Notes under the pieces: model-generated
What the model was told of the DNA's origin: nothing
Database searches by the model: none
Seen by the model: only the letters and a program-made list of their open reading frames with translations
Origin: Ruegeria faecimaris
GTDB taxonomy: Bacteria > Pseudomonadota > Alphaproteobacteria > Rhodobacterales > Rhodobacteraceae
DNA length: 64,000 bases
Direction of reading: 5' to 3'
Assembly (NCBI RefSeq): GCF_900182615.1
Contig: NZ_FXTE01000001.1
Span: 434,001-498,000, forward strand
Translations under genes and position numbers: made by a program
Shown: positions 1 to 9,647 of the stretch, piece by piece
Layout of the letters: each line of letters begins with the position of its first letter
Numbering within the stretch: the first letter of the stretch is position 1

Positions 1-107
1 TTAGCCACCCTGGCAGATTATTGGCTGTGTAACGAAAGGGCGTGTTCCATTTGATTTTCTTAGTCTAGGGTCGTGTCCAAACCATTGATCAGCTAAGGAA
101 ATGCCGC

Positions 108-803
108 ATGCCCAGAATGTTGCTGTTTGTCGCCGCCGTTTTGCTTGGTGGGCCAGTCGCCGCTGAGGGAGTTTTGGACAAGATCAAAAAAGGCGCGGCA
201 AACGCGGCTGACGTTGTCGGGCAAGGGGCCGAAACCGTTGGCGAGACAATCGATAAAGGCGCGAAAGCTGTTGAGGGTACGGTCGACTCGACCACCGAAT
301 TGCTAAGCAATGAGGCCACTCCGGAAGAGACGCGCGCCAAGCTGGACACATTGGCCACGCAGATTCTGGATCAGTTGCTGGCCGAAAATCCCGAAGCGCA
401 TGCGCTGTACGAGGTCTGTGCCGGCTATGCCGTGTTCGACTCGCGCAAGGTTACGGTGTTTCCAGTCTCGGCTGGGTATGGGCGGGGTGTGGCGGTGTCA
501 AAGGACACCGGCCAGCACACATATATGAACATGGGAACAGGCGGCGTGGGTGGCGCGATCGGCATCGGCGGCTTTGAATCCAAGTTTGTGATCATGTTCG
601 AAACCCCTGCTGATCTGGATAAGTTCATCACCCAGGGCTATGACGCGACGGCCGAAACCCGCGCCATGTACGGCGATGAAAACACGACGGAAACCGTGCG
701 CTTCACCGATGGCCGGTCTTTTTTTGAACTGTCCAAGAAAGGGTGGCGCGTGGCAGCGGGCGCGTCGGGCTCAAAGTTCTGGAAATCGCCGGAACTGAAC
801 TGA
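108..803 (+). CDS. SYLF/YSC84-type lipid-binding domain protein, exported
   Basis: A 231-residue protein with an N-terminal signal peptide (hydrophobic residues about 4-15, likely cleavage after AA at 18-19). A low-complexity Ala/Gly/Lys stretch follows, then a C-terminal SYLF (YSC84-related) domain from about residue 85. That domain is Gly-rich, with a run near residues 144-152 (GTGGVGGAIGIGG), as in this family. Family members bind phospholipids; the bacterial role is not well established, and I infer an envelope-associated function. The start at 108 is preferred over the ATG at 101 because AAGGA at 95-99 sits 8 nt upstream of 108 but only 1 nt from 101. The stop TGA abuts the stop of the convergent radical SAM gene, so no terminator separates them. 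Confidence 0.85.
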   Translation: MPRMLLFVAAVLLGGPVAAEGVLDKIKKGAANAADVVGQGAETVGETIDKGAKAVEGTVDSTTELLSNEATPEETRAKLDTLATQILDQLLAENPEAHALYEVCAGYAVFDSRKVTVFPVSAGYGRGVAVSKDTGQHTYMNMGTGGVGGAIGIGGFESKFVIMFETPADLDKFITQGYDATAETRAMYGDENTTETVRFTDGRSFFELSKKGWRVAAGASGSKFWKSPELN

Positions 804-1757
804 TCACCCCGAACAGCTGGCCCCGCCCAGGACGCAGAATTTGGCGCAATGCGGATGGTTAAGGTGCACGTCCGCTTCCGCCTCGGCCAGCGTATGGCCC
901 ATCTCGAATTCCGGCTCATAAGGCAGCAGCGTGCAGGCCAGAACAGCCGGTTTTTCAGCGCCCTTGCGTTTGACCACCATCCGGGCGCTGGCACACATCA
1001 CGGATGCAGGTGATTTGTTCAGGATACCCCAGCAGGCGGTGGTGATTTCCGGCACTTCCACGGTCTCGTCCATTTCCGGGAAAAGGACCGTTCGCGCAGG
1101 GTCATGCGCGTCGATGCCAAACCCGTGGTGGTTGAATAACGTAGCATATCCCTGACGGCTTTTTTCATCGTCCTCGCCCCATACGGTTCTGCCGGCAACA
1201 GCCATCCGGAATCCGCCATCGCGTAGCCACTTCATACCTTCCACGGTTTTGTCAAAACTGCCTTTGCCACGTTCCTTATCGTGCAGGCCGGCACGATAAT
1301 GGTCGAGCGATACCCGCAGCGTCAGTTTCCCAGCGTAGTCGCGCTGAAGTTCAGTCAATCCCTCGCGCATCTTCTGGCGCATCATTGGCCGCATGGCGTT
1401 GGTCAGGATCAACACCTCATAGCCGCGTTCCAGCGCAGCGCGCGCCATCTCGATCATGTCGGGGTTCATGAACGGCTCACCACCGGTAAAGCCAATCTCA
1501 CGCACGGGCCAGTTTCTGTCTTCGATCTGGTCCAGATAGTCGCGCACTTCATCCGCCGAGATATAGACCAACGCATCATTGGTCGGGCTGCTTTCGATAT
1601 AGCAGTTCACACATTCGATGTTGCACAAAGTCCCGGTATTGAACCAGAGCGTCTCGGGGTTGGTCAACGCCACCGAGGCACGAGTCTGGCCATCCGCTGT
1701 CACCAATTTGTTTTGAAACTTGCCGATATTGACGATCTGAGGGGCGTTGTCTTTCAT
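804..1757 (-). CDS. Radical SAM protein of unassigned function
   Basis: A 317-residue radical SAM enzyme. The SAM-binding 4Fe-4S motif CNIECVNC (Cys45, Cys49, Cys52) and a GGEP motif at 92-95 are clear. A C-terminal cluster of three Cys (304, 308, 315) could carry an auxiliary cluster or be an incomplete SPASM-like motif. The reading frame stays open 69 codons upstream to 1964, but that extension crosses the zwf start and its promoter region. The ATG at 1757, with protein-like sequence from there on, is therefore chosen. It is divergent from zwf, with about 160 bp between starts, and convergent with the SYLF gene. Substrate unknown; no peptide precursor gene is seen beside it. Confidence 0.85.
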   Translation of the reverse strand: MKDNAPQIVNIGKFQNKLVTADGQTRASVALTNPETLWFNTGTLCNIECVNCYIESSPTNDALVYISADEVRDYLDQIEDRNWPVREIGFTGGEPFMNPDMIEMARAALERGYEVLILTNAMRPMMRQKMREGLTELQRDYAGKLTLRVSLDHYRAGLHDKERGKGSFDKTVEGMKWLRDGGFRMAVAGRTVWGEDDEKSRQGYATLFNHHGFGIDAHDPARTVLFPEMDETVEVPEITTACWGILNKSPASVMCASARMVVKRKGAEKPAVLACTLLPYEPEFEMGHTLAEAEADVHLNHPHCAKFCVLGGASCSG

Positions 1758-1920
1758 TCCGGTTTCCGGTTCTTTTCTGTTGTCACCTTGAATTAGAGGT
1801 TTCAGACCGTTTCGCAAAGTGAGACATGGGTGAACTGACAGAGAATTGATGTCGCGGAAATCCGCAAAAATGGTTGCGCTAACATTGGACATTGAGCATA
1901 GGGCAAGGTAAGGAAAACAC

Positions 1921-3369
1921 ATGGTTTCTCGCGTCATACCTGTAGACCCCTTTGATCTGGTCATTTTTGGCGGAACCGGCGATCTGGCGCAGGGTAAAAT
2001 CCTGCCCGCTCTGTTTCGCCGGTTTTGTGCTGGCCAGTGGGCTGAAGGCGCGCAAGTAATCGGGGCGGCCCGAACGGATTACGACCGTGACAAGTTCCGC
2101 AATTTGGTCCGCAACTCGCTTGAGTCACATGCCGGACGACACAGTCAGGACACCGCTGCACTGAACGCGTTTTTGCAGCGGGTTGATTATGTGACATTGG
2201 ATGCTGTTGCGGATCATGGCTGGGCCGAGCTTGCGCAGAAACTTCAGCCGGATCGGGTTCGGGCGTTCTATTTTTCGGTGGGGCCGCGGTTGTTTGGCCC
2301 TCTGGCGGAACGGATCGAGGCGTATGATCTGACAACGCCGCAGACGAGGATCGTGGTTGAAAAACCCTTTGGCCATGATCTGGAAAGTGCGCGGGCATTG
2401 AATGCCACGCTGGCCGCGCATTTCAGGGAAAGTCAAATCTATCGAATCGACCACTATCTGGGCAAGGAAACCGTCCAAAACCTGATGGCTGTTCGATTCG
2501 GCAACATGTTGTTCGAACCACTTTGGAACAGCCAGTATGTCGACCATATCCAGATCACCGTAGCCGAATCCGTCGGAATTAACGGCCGTGAAGAGTATTA
2601 CGAGCGCGCAGGCGCAATGCGCGACATGATGCAGAACCACCTGATGCAGCTTTTGTGCCTGATCGCCATGGAACCTCCGGCCAAGTTCGACCCGGATGCG
2701 GTGCGTGATGAAAAGCTCAAGGTCATTCGCGCTCTGGACCCGGTAAAGCCACATCATATCGTGCGGGGGCAGTTTGAGGGCGAAAGTTCAAGTTACCGCA
2801 AAGCGGTTGGAAATCCGCGCTCGACCACGGAAAGCTATGTAGCGCTGCGGGCGCATATCAGCAACTGGCGATGGGCAGGAACACCGTTCTACTTGCGCAC
2901 GGGCAAGCGCCTTGTGGCCCGGTCTTCGGTGATCAATGTGATGTTCAAAGACGCGCCGCACTCGATCTTTGGAGCGGATGCCGGGCGTCATGCGAATGCG
3001 CTGTCGATCCGCCTGCAGCCAAATGAGGGCATCACGCTGAAAGTGACGATCAAAGAGCCCGGGCAAGGAGGTATGCGTTTGGTCGACGTGCCCCTGGATA
3101 TGAGCTTTGCCGAGGCATTGGGCGCCGAGAACCAGGACCCGCCAGACGCCTATGAACGTCTGGTGATGGATGTGATCCGAGGCAATCAGACGCTGTTCAT
3201 GCGCGGTGATGAGGTCGAGGCCGCCTGGGCCTGGACAGACCCGATCATCGCAGGATGGCAGGCGCGTGGCGACGTGCCGAAACCTTATGAGAGCGGCAGC
3301 ACTGGGCCAGGCGACGCCGAGCTGCTGATGAAACGGGACGGTCGCCGTTGGCAAGGGATAAACCCATGA
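1921..3369 (+). CDS. zwf: Glucose-6-phosphate 1-dehydrogenase
   Basis: A 482-residue enzyme that oxidises glucose-6-phosphate to 6-phosphogluconolactone with NADP+ (or NAD+). This opens the Entner-Doudoroff and pentose phosphate routes in the cytosol. The N-terminal Rossmann motif GGTGDLA is at 17-23, EKPFGHD at 147-153, and the active-site signature RIDHYLGKE at 175-183. Length is normal for the family. It is the first gene of zwf-pgl-pgi; its TGA overlaps the pgl ATG as ATGA (3366-3369), implying translational coupling. A Shine-Dalgarno-like AAGGA lies just upstream of the ATG. Confidence 0.98.
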   Translation: MVSRVIPVDPFDLVIFGGTGDLAQGKILPALFRRFCAGQWAEGAQVIGAARTDYDRDKFRNLVRNSLESHAGRHSQDTAALNAFLQRVDYVTLDAVADHGWAELAQKLQPDRVRAFYFSVGPRLFGPLAERIEAYDLTTPQTRIVVEKPFGHDLESARALNATLAAHFRESQIYRIDHYLGKETVQNLMAVRFGNMLFEPLWNSQYVDHIQITVAESVGINGREEYYERAGAMRDMMQNHLMQLLCLIAMEPPAKFDPDAVRDEKLKVIRALDPVKPHHIVRGQFEGESSSYRKAVGNPRSTTESYVALRAHISNWRWAGTPFYLRTGKRLVARSSVINVMFKDAPHSIFGADAGRHANALSIRLQPNEGITLKVTIKEPGQGGMRLVDVPLDMSFAEALGAENQDPPDAYERLVMDVIRGNQTLFMRGDEVEAAWAWTDPIIAGWQARGDVPKPYESGSTGPGDAELLMKRDGRRWQGINP

Positions 3370-4037
3370 AAATTCAGGAATACGCCGACCGGGATATGCT
3401 AGCCATCGACGTGGCCAATGCTATCGCCGGAGATCTTGAGGCGGCGCTGCTGCATCACGATCTGGTCTCTTTTGCTGTGCCGGGCGGTACCACACCCGGG
3501 CCGGTCTTTGACGGATTGTGTGCCGCTGATTTGGATTGGGATCGGGTCCGAATTCTGCCAACGGATGAACGGTGCGTGCCCAGCGACAGCGATCGCGCAA
3601 ATGCGCGGCTGATCCAAGAGCGTTTGCTGACCAATCGCGCCTCGGTCGCGCAATATGTGCCGCTGTATCTGGATGGCAAAGATCCGGAATCGGTGCTGCC
3701 CGAAATTGAGAGCTTGATTGCGCCTGTGCTGCCTCTTTCGGTTCTCATGCTGGGTATGGGCGAAGATATGCACACCGCCTCGCTGTTTCCGGGGATGGAC
3801 GGGTTGGCCGCCGCATTGGACGGGCATGCGCCACCTTTGGCCGTGGCCCGACCCGAAGTTCAGCCCGAGGCGCGGATTACATTAACGGCTCCGGTCTTGG
3901 ACGGCGCATTGTCTAAGCATCTGGTGATTTTTGGGGAAACCAAACGCAAGGCGCTGGACCGGGCCATGTCCCTACATCCCAAAGAGGCGCCGATTGCTGC
4001 TGTGTTGGGCGGCATGACGGTCCATTGGGCGGAGTAG
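3366..4037 (+). CDS. pgl: 6-phosphogluconolactonase
   Basis: A 223-residue protein of the DevB/Pgl family, which hydrolyses 6-phosphogluconolactone, the product of Zwf. PGGTTP near residue 39 and [13 protein letters not shown] near 130 match the phosphate-binding and catalytic signature of the family. The frame is open 18 nt further upstream, but the ATG at 3366 that overlaps the zwf stop is the natural start. Only 4 nt separate its stop from pgi, so all three genes form one operon. Confidence 0.96.
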   Translation: MKIQEYADRDMLAIDVANAIAGDLEAALLHHDLVSFAVPGGTTPGPVFDGLCAADLDWDRVRILPTDERCVPSDSDRANARLIQERLLTNRASVAQYVPLYLDGKDPESVLPEIESLIAPVLPLSVLMLGMGEDMHTASLFPGMDGLAAALDGHAPPLAVARPEVQPEARITLTAPVLDGALSKHLVIFGETKRKALDRAMSLHPKEAPIAAVLGGMTVHWAE

Positions 4038-4041
4038 AGTT

Positions 4042-5655
4042 ATGAACCTGGATACTCTCAAGGCATTTGCGTCAGATGGCGGTCGTTCCATTTTGGACTT
4101 GTTCGAACAAGACGTGGATCGGGCACAGGTTTTCTCGACCTCAACGGGCGATATGCTGTTTGACTATTCAAAGACGCAGATTGACGCAGATATTCGCGCA
4201 GCCCTGATCCGCCTATGCGACGAGGCGGGGCTTGCCGACAGGCGCGACGCGATGTTTGCGGGTGCCAAGATCAATGAAACCGAAGAACGCTCGGTTCTGC
4301 ATACGGCATTGCGGAATCTGGATGGCGGTCCGGTCGACGTGGATGGTCTGGATGTCATGCCTGGCGTTCTGGATACGCTGCAGCGGATGCGTGTCTTTGC
4401 CGAAGAGGTGCGCGGTGGCGCCGTGTCCGGGGCAGGGGGCAGCTTTACCGATGTGGTGAATATCGGAATTGGTGGGTCTGATCTGGGACCGGTTATGGCC
4501 ACGCATGCGCTGGCTCCGTATCACGACGGGCCGCGGCTGCACTATGTCTCGAATGTAGACGGGGCACATATTGCCGATGTTCTACGGCAGCTGGATCCGA
4601 CGCGGACACTTGTGATTGTCGCGTCCAAGACGTTCACGACCATTGAAACCATGACCAATGCCCGCACCGCGCGCGCCTGGATGGTCGATGGCGGTGGGGA
4701 GCCGGCCCGACAGTTTGCTGCGGTTTCCAGCGCTTTGGACAAGACTCAGGCCTTTGGCATTCCCGAACAGCGCGTGTTTGGTTTCGCCGATTGGGTCGGG
4801 GGGCGTTATTCGGTTTGGGGGCCTGTGGGCCTGCCGGTGATGATTGCCGTAGGCTCGACGGCCTTTGACGCGTTTTTGCGTGGTGGACAGGCAATGGACG
4901 TGCATTTTTGCGCCGCCGATTGGTCCGAGAATATGCCGGTGATGTTGGCTTTGACCGGTGTCTGGCATCGGCAGGTTCTGGGATATGCCAGCCGGGCCGT
5001 GCTGCCATACGATCAGCGTCTCCTGCGCTTGCCCGCATATTTTCAGCAGCTCGAGATGGAGTCGAATGGCAAATCCGTTGCCATGGACGGCAGTGCGCTG
5101 ACCATTCCTTCGGGTCCGGTGGTCTGGGGTGAGCCTGGTACCAATGGTCAGCATGCGTTTTATCAGCTGATCCATCAGGGCACAGACGTTATCCCTTGCG
5201 AATTCATGGTCGCTGCCGAGGGACATGAACCCGAGCTGACCCACCATCACCGTCTGCTGCTGGCCAACTGTCTGGCCCAGTCCGAGGCGCTGATGCGCGG
5301 CCGATCGCTGGACGAGGCGCGGCAGCGCATGGCCGACAAAGGGTTGACGGGTGAAGAATGCGAACGTCAGGCCCGACATCGGGTGTTTGCTGGCAATCGT
5401 CCCTCGACCACGCTGATGTACCCCAAGTTAACGCCTTTTGTTCTGGGGCAGATCATCGCCCTGTACGAGCATCGCGTATTCGTCGAAGGGGTCCTGTTGG
5501 GGATCAACTCTTTTGACCAGTGGGGCGTTGAACTGGGCAAGGAACTGGCGACTTCACTGGGGCCAATCGTGGACGGTGCAGAAGGTACCGAGACCAAAGA
5601 CGGGTCAACCGCCGCCCTTGTTGCCTATGCCATGTTGCACCGGGAAACCGAATAA
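4042..5655 (+). CDS. pgi: Glucose-6-phosphate isomerase
   Basis: A 537-residue phosphoglucose isomerase interconverting glucose-6-phosphate and fructose-6-phosphate. The signature [16 protein letters not shown] (about 250-265) and the C-terminal [14 protein letters not shown] (about 488-501) are diagnostic. Placement after zwf-pgl makes a compact set: Pgi feeds fructose-6-phosphate back to Zwf, as in an Entner-Doudoroff organism. The edd and eda genes are not in the window. Confidence 0.97.
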   Translation: MNLDTLKAFASDGGRSILDLFEQDVDRAQVFSTSTGDMLFDYSKTQIDADIRAALIRLCDEAGLADRRDAMFAGAKINETEERSVLHTALRNLDGGPVDVDGLDVMPGVLDTLQRMRVFAEEVRGGAVSGAGGSFTDVVNIGIGGSDLGPVMATHALAPYHDGPRLHYVSNVDGAHIADVLRQLDPTRTLVIVASKTFTTIETMTNARTARAWMVDGGGEPARQFAAVSSALDKTQAFGIPEQRVFGFADWVGGRYSVWGPVGLPVMIAVGSTAFDAFLRGGQAMDVHFCAADWSENMPVMLALTGVWHRQVLGYASRAVLPYDQRLLRLPAYFQQLEMESNGKSVAMDGSALTIPSGPVVWGEPGTNGQHAFYQLIHQGTDVIPCEFMVAAEGHEPELTHHHRLLLANCLAQSEALMRGRSLDEARQRMADKGLTGEECERQARHRVFAGNRPSTTLMYPKLTPFVLGQIIALYEHRVFVEGVLLGINSFDQWGVELGKELATSLGPIVDGAEGTETKDGSTAALVAYAMLHRETE

Positions 5656-5806
5656 AAGCCAGCTTTGCAGCCCTTGCATGACGCATTCTTCTATTGTCAG
5701 ACAATTAAATGCTTGGCAGGATTTCTTTTGACCGCGCCAACAGCCAAAGATGCGTGGCAAACAAGAAGGTGCTGCAAAAAGCGGCCCCGACACAGGGAGG
5801 ATGTCC

Positions 5807-7426
5807 ATGCTGGGACAAATGATGACGCAACCGTTGCTGATCTCGTCACTGATCGAGCATGCCGATCGCTATCATGGCCAAACCGAGATTTACTCTGTCG
5901 AAACTGACGGCAGTTTGACTGAAACAAACTGGTCGCAAGTCGCCGAGAACGCACGAAAATTAGGTTCTGCACTGTTAGGTCTTGGGCTGGAACCGCACGC
6001 TCGGATAGCGACATTGGCATGGAACAACCGCCGCCATCTGGAAATCTACTATGGCACTTCGGGTGCTGGATTCGTCTGCCACACCGTAAACCCCAGGCTG
6101 TTTCCAGAGCAGCTGACCTATATCATCAATCATGCGCAGGACCGGGTTCTGTTTTTCGACGCCACATTCATCCCGCTTGTCGCCGCTTTGAAGGACCACC
6201 TGACAGAGGTGCAGCATTTCGTGTTTATGGGTCCGCGGAATGATGACGCAATCGTGCAGGTTCCAGGGGTGCAGTTCTATGATGAGCTGATCGAAACCGG
6301 TGATTCCGGCTTTCAATGGCCCAGACTGGACGAAAACACAGCCTCAAGCCTTTGTTACACCTCGGGCACAACCGGAAACCCCAAGGGGGTGCTCTATTCC
6401 CATCGCTCGACAGTTTTGCACAGTTTTGGGTCCAACACGCGTGACGTGATCGGGTATTCGGCGATGGATGTGGTACTGCCAGTTGTACCGATGTTCCATG
6501 TGAACGCTTGGGGATCGCCGTACGCTTGCGCGATGTCGGGGTCTCGGATGGTATTACCGGGGCCAGAATTACATGGCGAGGCATTGGTCAATTTGATTGA
6601 CAGCTATGGGGTGACACTGGCCATGGGCGTGCCGACGATCTGGCAGGGTTTGCTGGCCTCTGCCAAGAAGTCGGGCAGTCAACTGTCCAGTCTTGAGCGC
6701 ACAGTTATTGGTGGGGCCGCATGCCCGCCGTCGATGATCGAGACGTTCCGCGAAACCTACGGTGTTGATACAGTCCACGCCTGGGGGATGAGCGAGATGA
6801 GCCCGCTGGGAACCGCGAACCAGCCCTTGGCGAAACATGGAAAACTGCCCAAAGAAGAGCAGTATGGGCTTCGGGAAAGTCAGGGCCGTCCTTGTTATGG
6901 GGTCGAATTGAAAATCGTTGATGATCTCGGCAATGAGCTTCCGCGCGACGGTGAAACACAGGGAGACCTGATGGTGCGCGGATACTGGGTATTGGACAGC
7001 TATTTCATGATGCAGGATCAGGGTCTGCTGCAAGACGGTTGGTTTGCCACTGGCGACGTGGCGACACTGGACCCGGACGGGTATATGACGATCCGAGATC
7101 GCTCAAAGGACATCATCAAATCCGGCGGCGAATGGATCAGTTCGGTCGAGCTCGAAAATATCGCGGTGGCACATCCAAAGCTGGCAGGCGCAGCCGTTGT
7201 GGGTGTGCCGCATCCGAAATGGGACGAACGGCCCGTTCTTGTGGCGGTGAAAGCCGAGGGGGCAAACCCAAGCGAAGAAGAATTGCTGGCGTTTTTTGGT
7301 GGTAAGATCGCCAAGTGGCAGATCCCGGACAGGGTAGTCTTTGTGGACGCGCTGCCACTGAACGCGACTGGCAAGATCCTGAAACGCAACCTGCGGGAAG
7401 ACTTCAAAGATGTGCTGAGTTCCTAG
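5807..7426 (+). CDS. AMP-forming acyl-CoA ligase, DmdB-like
   Basis: A 539-residue member of the ANL adenylating superfamily, which activates a carboxylic acid to its CoA thioester via an acyl-AMP. The P-loop-like YTSGTTGNPKGV, the Trp-Gly-Met-Ser-Glu-Met A5 region, and GWFATGDVATLDPDGYM are present, followed by the DRSKDIIKSGGEW hinge and the C-terminal Lys of the TGKIL segment. The overall sequence, including the N-terminus MLGQMMTQPLL, resembles from memory roseobacter 3-methylmercaptopropionate-CoA ligases (DmdB) of DMSP demethylation. A medium- or long-chain fatty acid ligase is the alternative. AGGGAGG at 5794-5800 is 6 nt from the ATG at 5807, which decides the start over 5801. No other dmd genes are nearby. 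Confidence 0.9.
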   Translation: MLGQMMTQPLLISSLIEHADRYHGQTEIYSVETDGSLTETNWSQVAENARKLGSALLGLGLEPHARIATLAWNNRRHLEIYYGTSGAGFVCHTVNPRLFPEQLTYIINHAQDRVLFFDATFIPLVAALKDHLTEVQHFVFMGPRNDDAIVQVPGVQFYDELIETGDSGFQWPRLDENTASSLCYTSGTTGNPKGVLYSHRSTVLHSFGSNTRDVIGYSAMDVVLPVVPMFHVNAWGSPYACAMSGSRMVLPGPELHGEALVNLIDSYGVTLAMGVPTIWQGLLASAKKSGSQLSSLERTVIGGAACPPSMIETFRETYGVDTVHAWGMSEMSPLGTANQPLAKHGKLPKEEQYGLRESQGRPCYGVELKIVDDLGNELPRDGETQGDLMVRGYWVLDSYFMMQDQGLLQDGWFATGDVATLDPDGYMTIRDRSKDIIKSGGEWISSVELENIAVAHPKLAGAAVVGVPHPKWDERPVLVAVKAEGANPSEEELLAFFGGKIAKWQIPDRVVFVDALPLNATGKILKRNLREDFKDVLSS

Positions 7427-7509
7427 CGCAAGATCACTGGCCTGGCAGACACAAGCGAGATGGTTTGCCGGGTTTTCTGACTTCGCGGCGAACGTAGATC
7501 TATAGCCCC

Positions 7510-8973
7510 TCAGCCTTCTGAAGTTCCACGCCTGAAATCTGCCAGTTTGGGCTTCCTCGTGCGCCTGAAATACTCGAATGAACTGCCGGGCCAGTTGGTG
7601 GTTATCCGCTCGCCATCTTTGTAATAGCTGCGCTCGATCCGCGCCCACTGACTTTTGGCAAGACGCTGTTGCATCTCGTCATCGAAACGCAATGCCGCCT
7701 CAGGTTTTACTTCGATCGTGCCGTGATCGGCCGCCTTGATAAGTTGGATGACAAAACCGATTTGCGCTTCGATCATGGCCAGTACCGTCGTGTGGCCAAG
7801 GTTTGTGTTTGGTCCGTAAATAATGTGCAGATTGGGGAATTTGGGAACCGAAATACCAAGATAGGCCCGCGCACCACCCTTATCCCAAACATCGCGCAAC
7901 AAGATACCATCACGTCCCTTGATATCAATAGCTTGCAGGAAGGGGTTGGATTGGAACCCAGTGCCAAGAATGACCACATCATGGTTGCGTTCGGTACCGT
8001 CTGTGGTCTTGATCCCATCTTTGGTGAAACAGTCGATTCCGTCCGTCACCAACTCAACCTTATCCTGGTTCAGGGTCTGATAGTAGCTGTCCGAGACCAA
8101 AAGACGACGCGCGCCGGGCGGGTATTTGGGCCGAAGCGCCTCGCGCAGTTTTGGGTCCGATATCGTCTTTTCCAGATGCCGGTTCAGTATGTTCTGCATC
8201 AGCATCTCGTGCAGTTTCGATCCTTTCATGACTGGAAAGATCTTGAATTCATTCTCGGCCCAAAGGCGGAAACGATAAAGTTTTTGAAGGAAAGGCATCG
8301 AACGCATCAGCGACTTGAAGCTCTCGCCATAGGTCTTGTTGCCTTTGGGCATGACCCAATTTGCCGTGCGTTGATAAACTGTCAGACTGCGTGCCTGTTT
8401 GGCGATCTCTGGGATGAACTGCAGCGCGCTGGCTGCATTTCCAATCACGGCAACTGATTTGTCCTTCAGGTCGATATCATGGCGCCATTCGGCAGAATGG
8501 AATATGGTTCCCCCGAAGAGCTTCATCCCCGGTATCCCAATACGGTTGGGAAAGTGCAACTGACCAACCGAGCAAACCACGTGGCGGCAGAGATAGGTTT
8601 CATCTCCATTGCCCTTGGTCGTTACAGTCCACATTTCACTGGTCGGATCGAAGCTTGCTGAAGTGACGGCGCAGCCAAGGCGTAAATGCGCGATCACTCC
8701 GAATGTTTCCGCACAATCCCGGATGTAATCCAGAATCTCTTTCTGTCCCGACCATTTTCGGCTCCAGTTCGGCGTTTTGCTGAAAGAGTAAGAATACAAA
8801 TGCGAGGGCACATCGCATTCCGCACCGGGATAGGTGTTATGCTGCCAAGTGCCCCCAAATTCAGTGGCCTTGTCGAGTATTGCGAAGCTGTCGATTCCCG
8901 CTTGTCTGAGCTGGTAGCCCATACCAATGCCGCCAAAGCCAGCACCTATGATCAAACAGTTCACCTGCTTCAT
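7510..8973 (-). CDS. Flavin-containing monooxygenase, Baeyer-Villiger type
   Basis: A 487-residue FAD/NADPH monooxygenase. The first Rossmann motif GAGFGG lies near residue 10. The type I BVMO fingerprint FxGxxxHxxxW is present as FGGTIFHSAEW near residue 155, and a second nucleotide-binding motif around GNAASA near 175. Such enzymes insert oxygen next to a ketone or oxidise heteroatoms; the substrate is not predictable here. An AAGGAAG Shine-Dalgarno is well placed before the ATG at 8973. It is convergent with the acyl-CoA ligase. The reported length is normal for cyclohexanone/phenylacetone-type and related FMO-like enzymes. Confidence 0.9.
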   Translation of the reverse strand: MKQVNCLIIGAGFGGIGMGYQLRQAGIDSFAILDKATEFGGTWQHNTYPGAECDVPSHLYSYSFSKTPNWSRKWSGQKEILDYIRDCAETFGVIAHLRLGCAVTSASFDPTSEMWTVTTKGNGDETYLCRHVVCSVGQLHFPNRIGIPGMKLFGGTIFHSAEWRHDIDLKDKSVAVIGNAASALQFIPEIAKQARSLTVYQRTANWVMPKGNKTYGESFKSLMRSMPFLQKLYRFRLWAENEFKIFPVMKGSKLHEMLMQNILNRHLEKTISDPKLREALRPKYPPGARRLLVSDSYYQTLNQDKVELVTDGIDCFTKDGIKTTDGTERNHDVVILGTGFQSNPFLQAIDIKGRDGILLRDVWDKGGARAYLGISVPKFPNLHIIYGPNTNLGHTTVLAMIEAQIGFVIQLIKAADHGTIEVKPEAALRFDDEMQQRLAKSQWARIERSYYKDGERITTNWPGSSFEYFRRTRKPKLADFRRGTSEG

Positions 8974-9290
8974 GATACTTCCTTATGCTCGTATGTCCGT
9001 TTCGCGACTTGCCAGTGGCGTTTCTGATCTGCCTGGTTTGGCTTTGGGACAAGCGTGACCGGCATAAAATCTTCTTTCAATTTATCTCAAGTTCACCTGA
9101 GCCTGCTAATAACTTGGGCCCAGACTAAGTCCTTCAATGCAAATGTAATTGGGAACTTATCCCTCAACTTTGAGTTGAATGGAATGAAAAAATTAGAGGA
9201 TGAACCTTTGAAACCGTTTATCATCTGCCTTGAGTTATGGCGCACGGCCTGAGGCAGGGTGTTTCTATAGTCGTGAAAATTTTGGAAGAT
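8974..9290. other. Intergenic region upstream of the monooxygenase
   Basis: About 317 bp, more AT-rich than its surroundings, between the monooxygenase start and tRNA-Asn. The near end must hold the monooxygenase promoter. An open frame at 9055-9252 has no recognisable Shine-Dalgarno or protein-like composition. I see no convincing gene, repeat or terminator. Confidence 0.5.
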
Positions 9291-9365
9291 TGGCTCCGGC
9301 GGTAGGGATCGAACCTACGACCAATTGATTAACAGTCAACTGCTCTACCGCTGAGCTACGCCGGA
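9291..9365 (-). tRNA. tRNA-Asn(GTT), copy 1
   Basis: Read on the minus strand this is a 75-nt cloverleaf. The acceptor arms TCCGGCG and CGCCGGA pair over 7 bp, the anticodon loop contains GTT, the T-arm is GGTTCGATCCC, and CCA is encoded (9291-9293). The discriminator base is G. It is identical in sequence to the copy at 9493-9567. Confidence 0.97.
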
Positions 9366-9492
9366 ACGGTTCGCGCCGTATAGCAACCCGACTCTTCGGC
9401 GTCCAGAGGGGGGCGTGAGTTTTTTCGTCGAAAAAACATGCGCACAGCGAAGGCGGGCATCCATGATAATTTGCGGTGTGTTTTGGGGAAAT

Positions 9493-9567
9493 TGGCTCCG
9501 GCGGTAGGGATCGAACCTACGACCAATTGATTAACAGTCAACTGCTCTACCGCTGAGCTACGCCGGA
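9493..9567 (-). tRNA. tRNA-Asn(GTT), copy 2
   Basis: A 75-nt minus-strand cloverleaf with anticodon GTT and encoded CCA (9493-9495), identical to copy 1. This is the upstream copy in the direction of transcription. Both lie in the same orientation 127 nt apart and could be co-transcribed. Confidence 0.97.
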
Positions 9568-9647
9568 ACGGTTCGCGCCATATAGCAACCCGAAATTTCG
9601 CCGTCCAGAGGGGAAGCGCGGTTTTGGAAAAAAATTTACCTCGGCAT

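Larger units (their letters stand above)
9290..9614. repeat. Tandem duplication carrying tRNA-Asn
   Basis: The segment 9290-9391 recurs at 9492-9593 at an offset of 202 bp with one substitution. Weaker similarity continues to about 9412 and 9614. Each unit holds a complete tRNA-Asn plus about 27 bp of its 5' flank (plus-strand right side), so the promoter-proximal flank was copied with the gene. The spacer between units (about 9413-9491) is not repeated. Confidence 0.9.

Noticed and set aside
1..107. Possible 3' end of a minus-strand gene at the window edge (TTA at 1-3)
   Set aside because: Only a potential stop codon at the edge; no coding sequence is available to judge.
1758..1964. N-terminal extension of the radical SAM protein
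   Set aside because: It would overlap the zwf start and promoter, and the extension is not protein-like. The ATG at 1757 is better.
9055..9252. A 65-codon frame upstream of the monooxygenase
   Set aside because: No ribosome site, domain or conserved feature visible.
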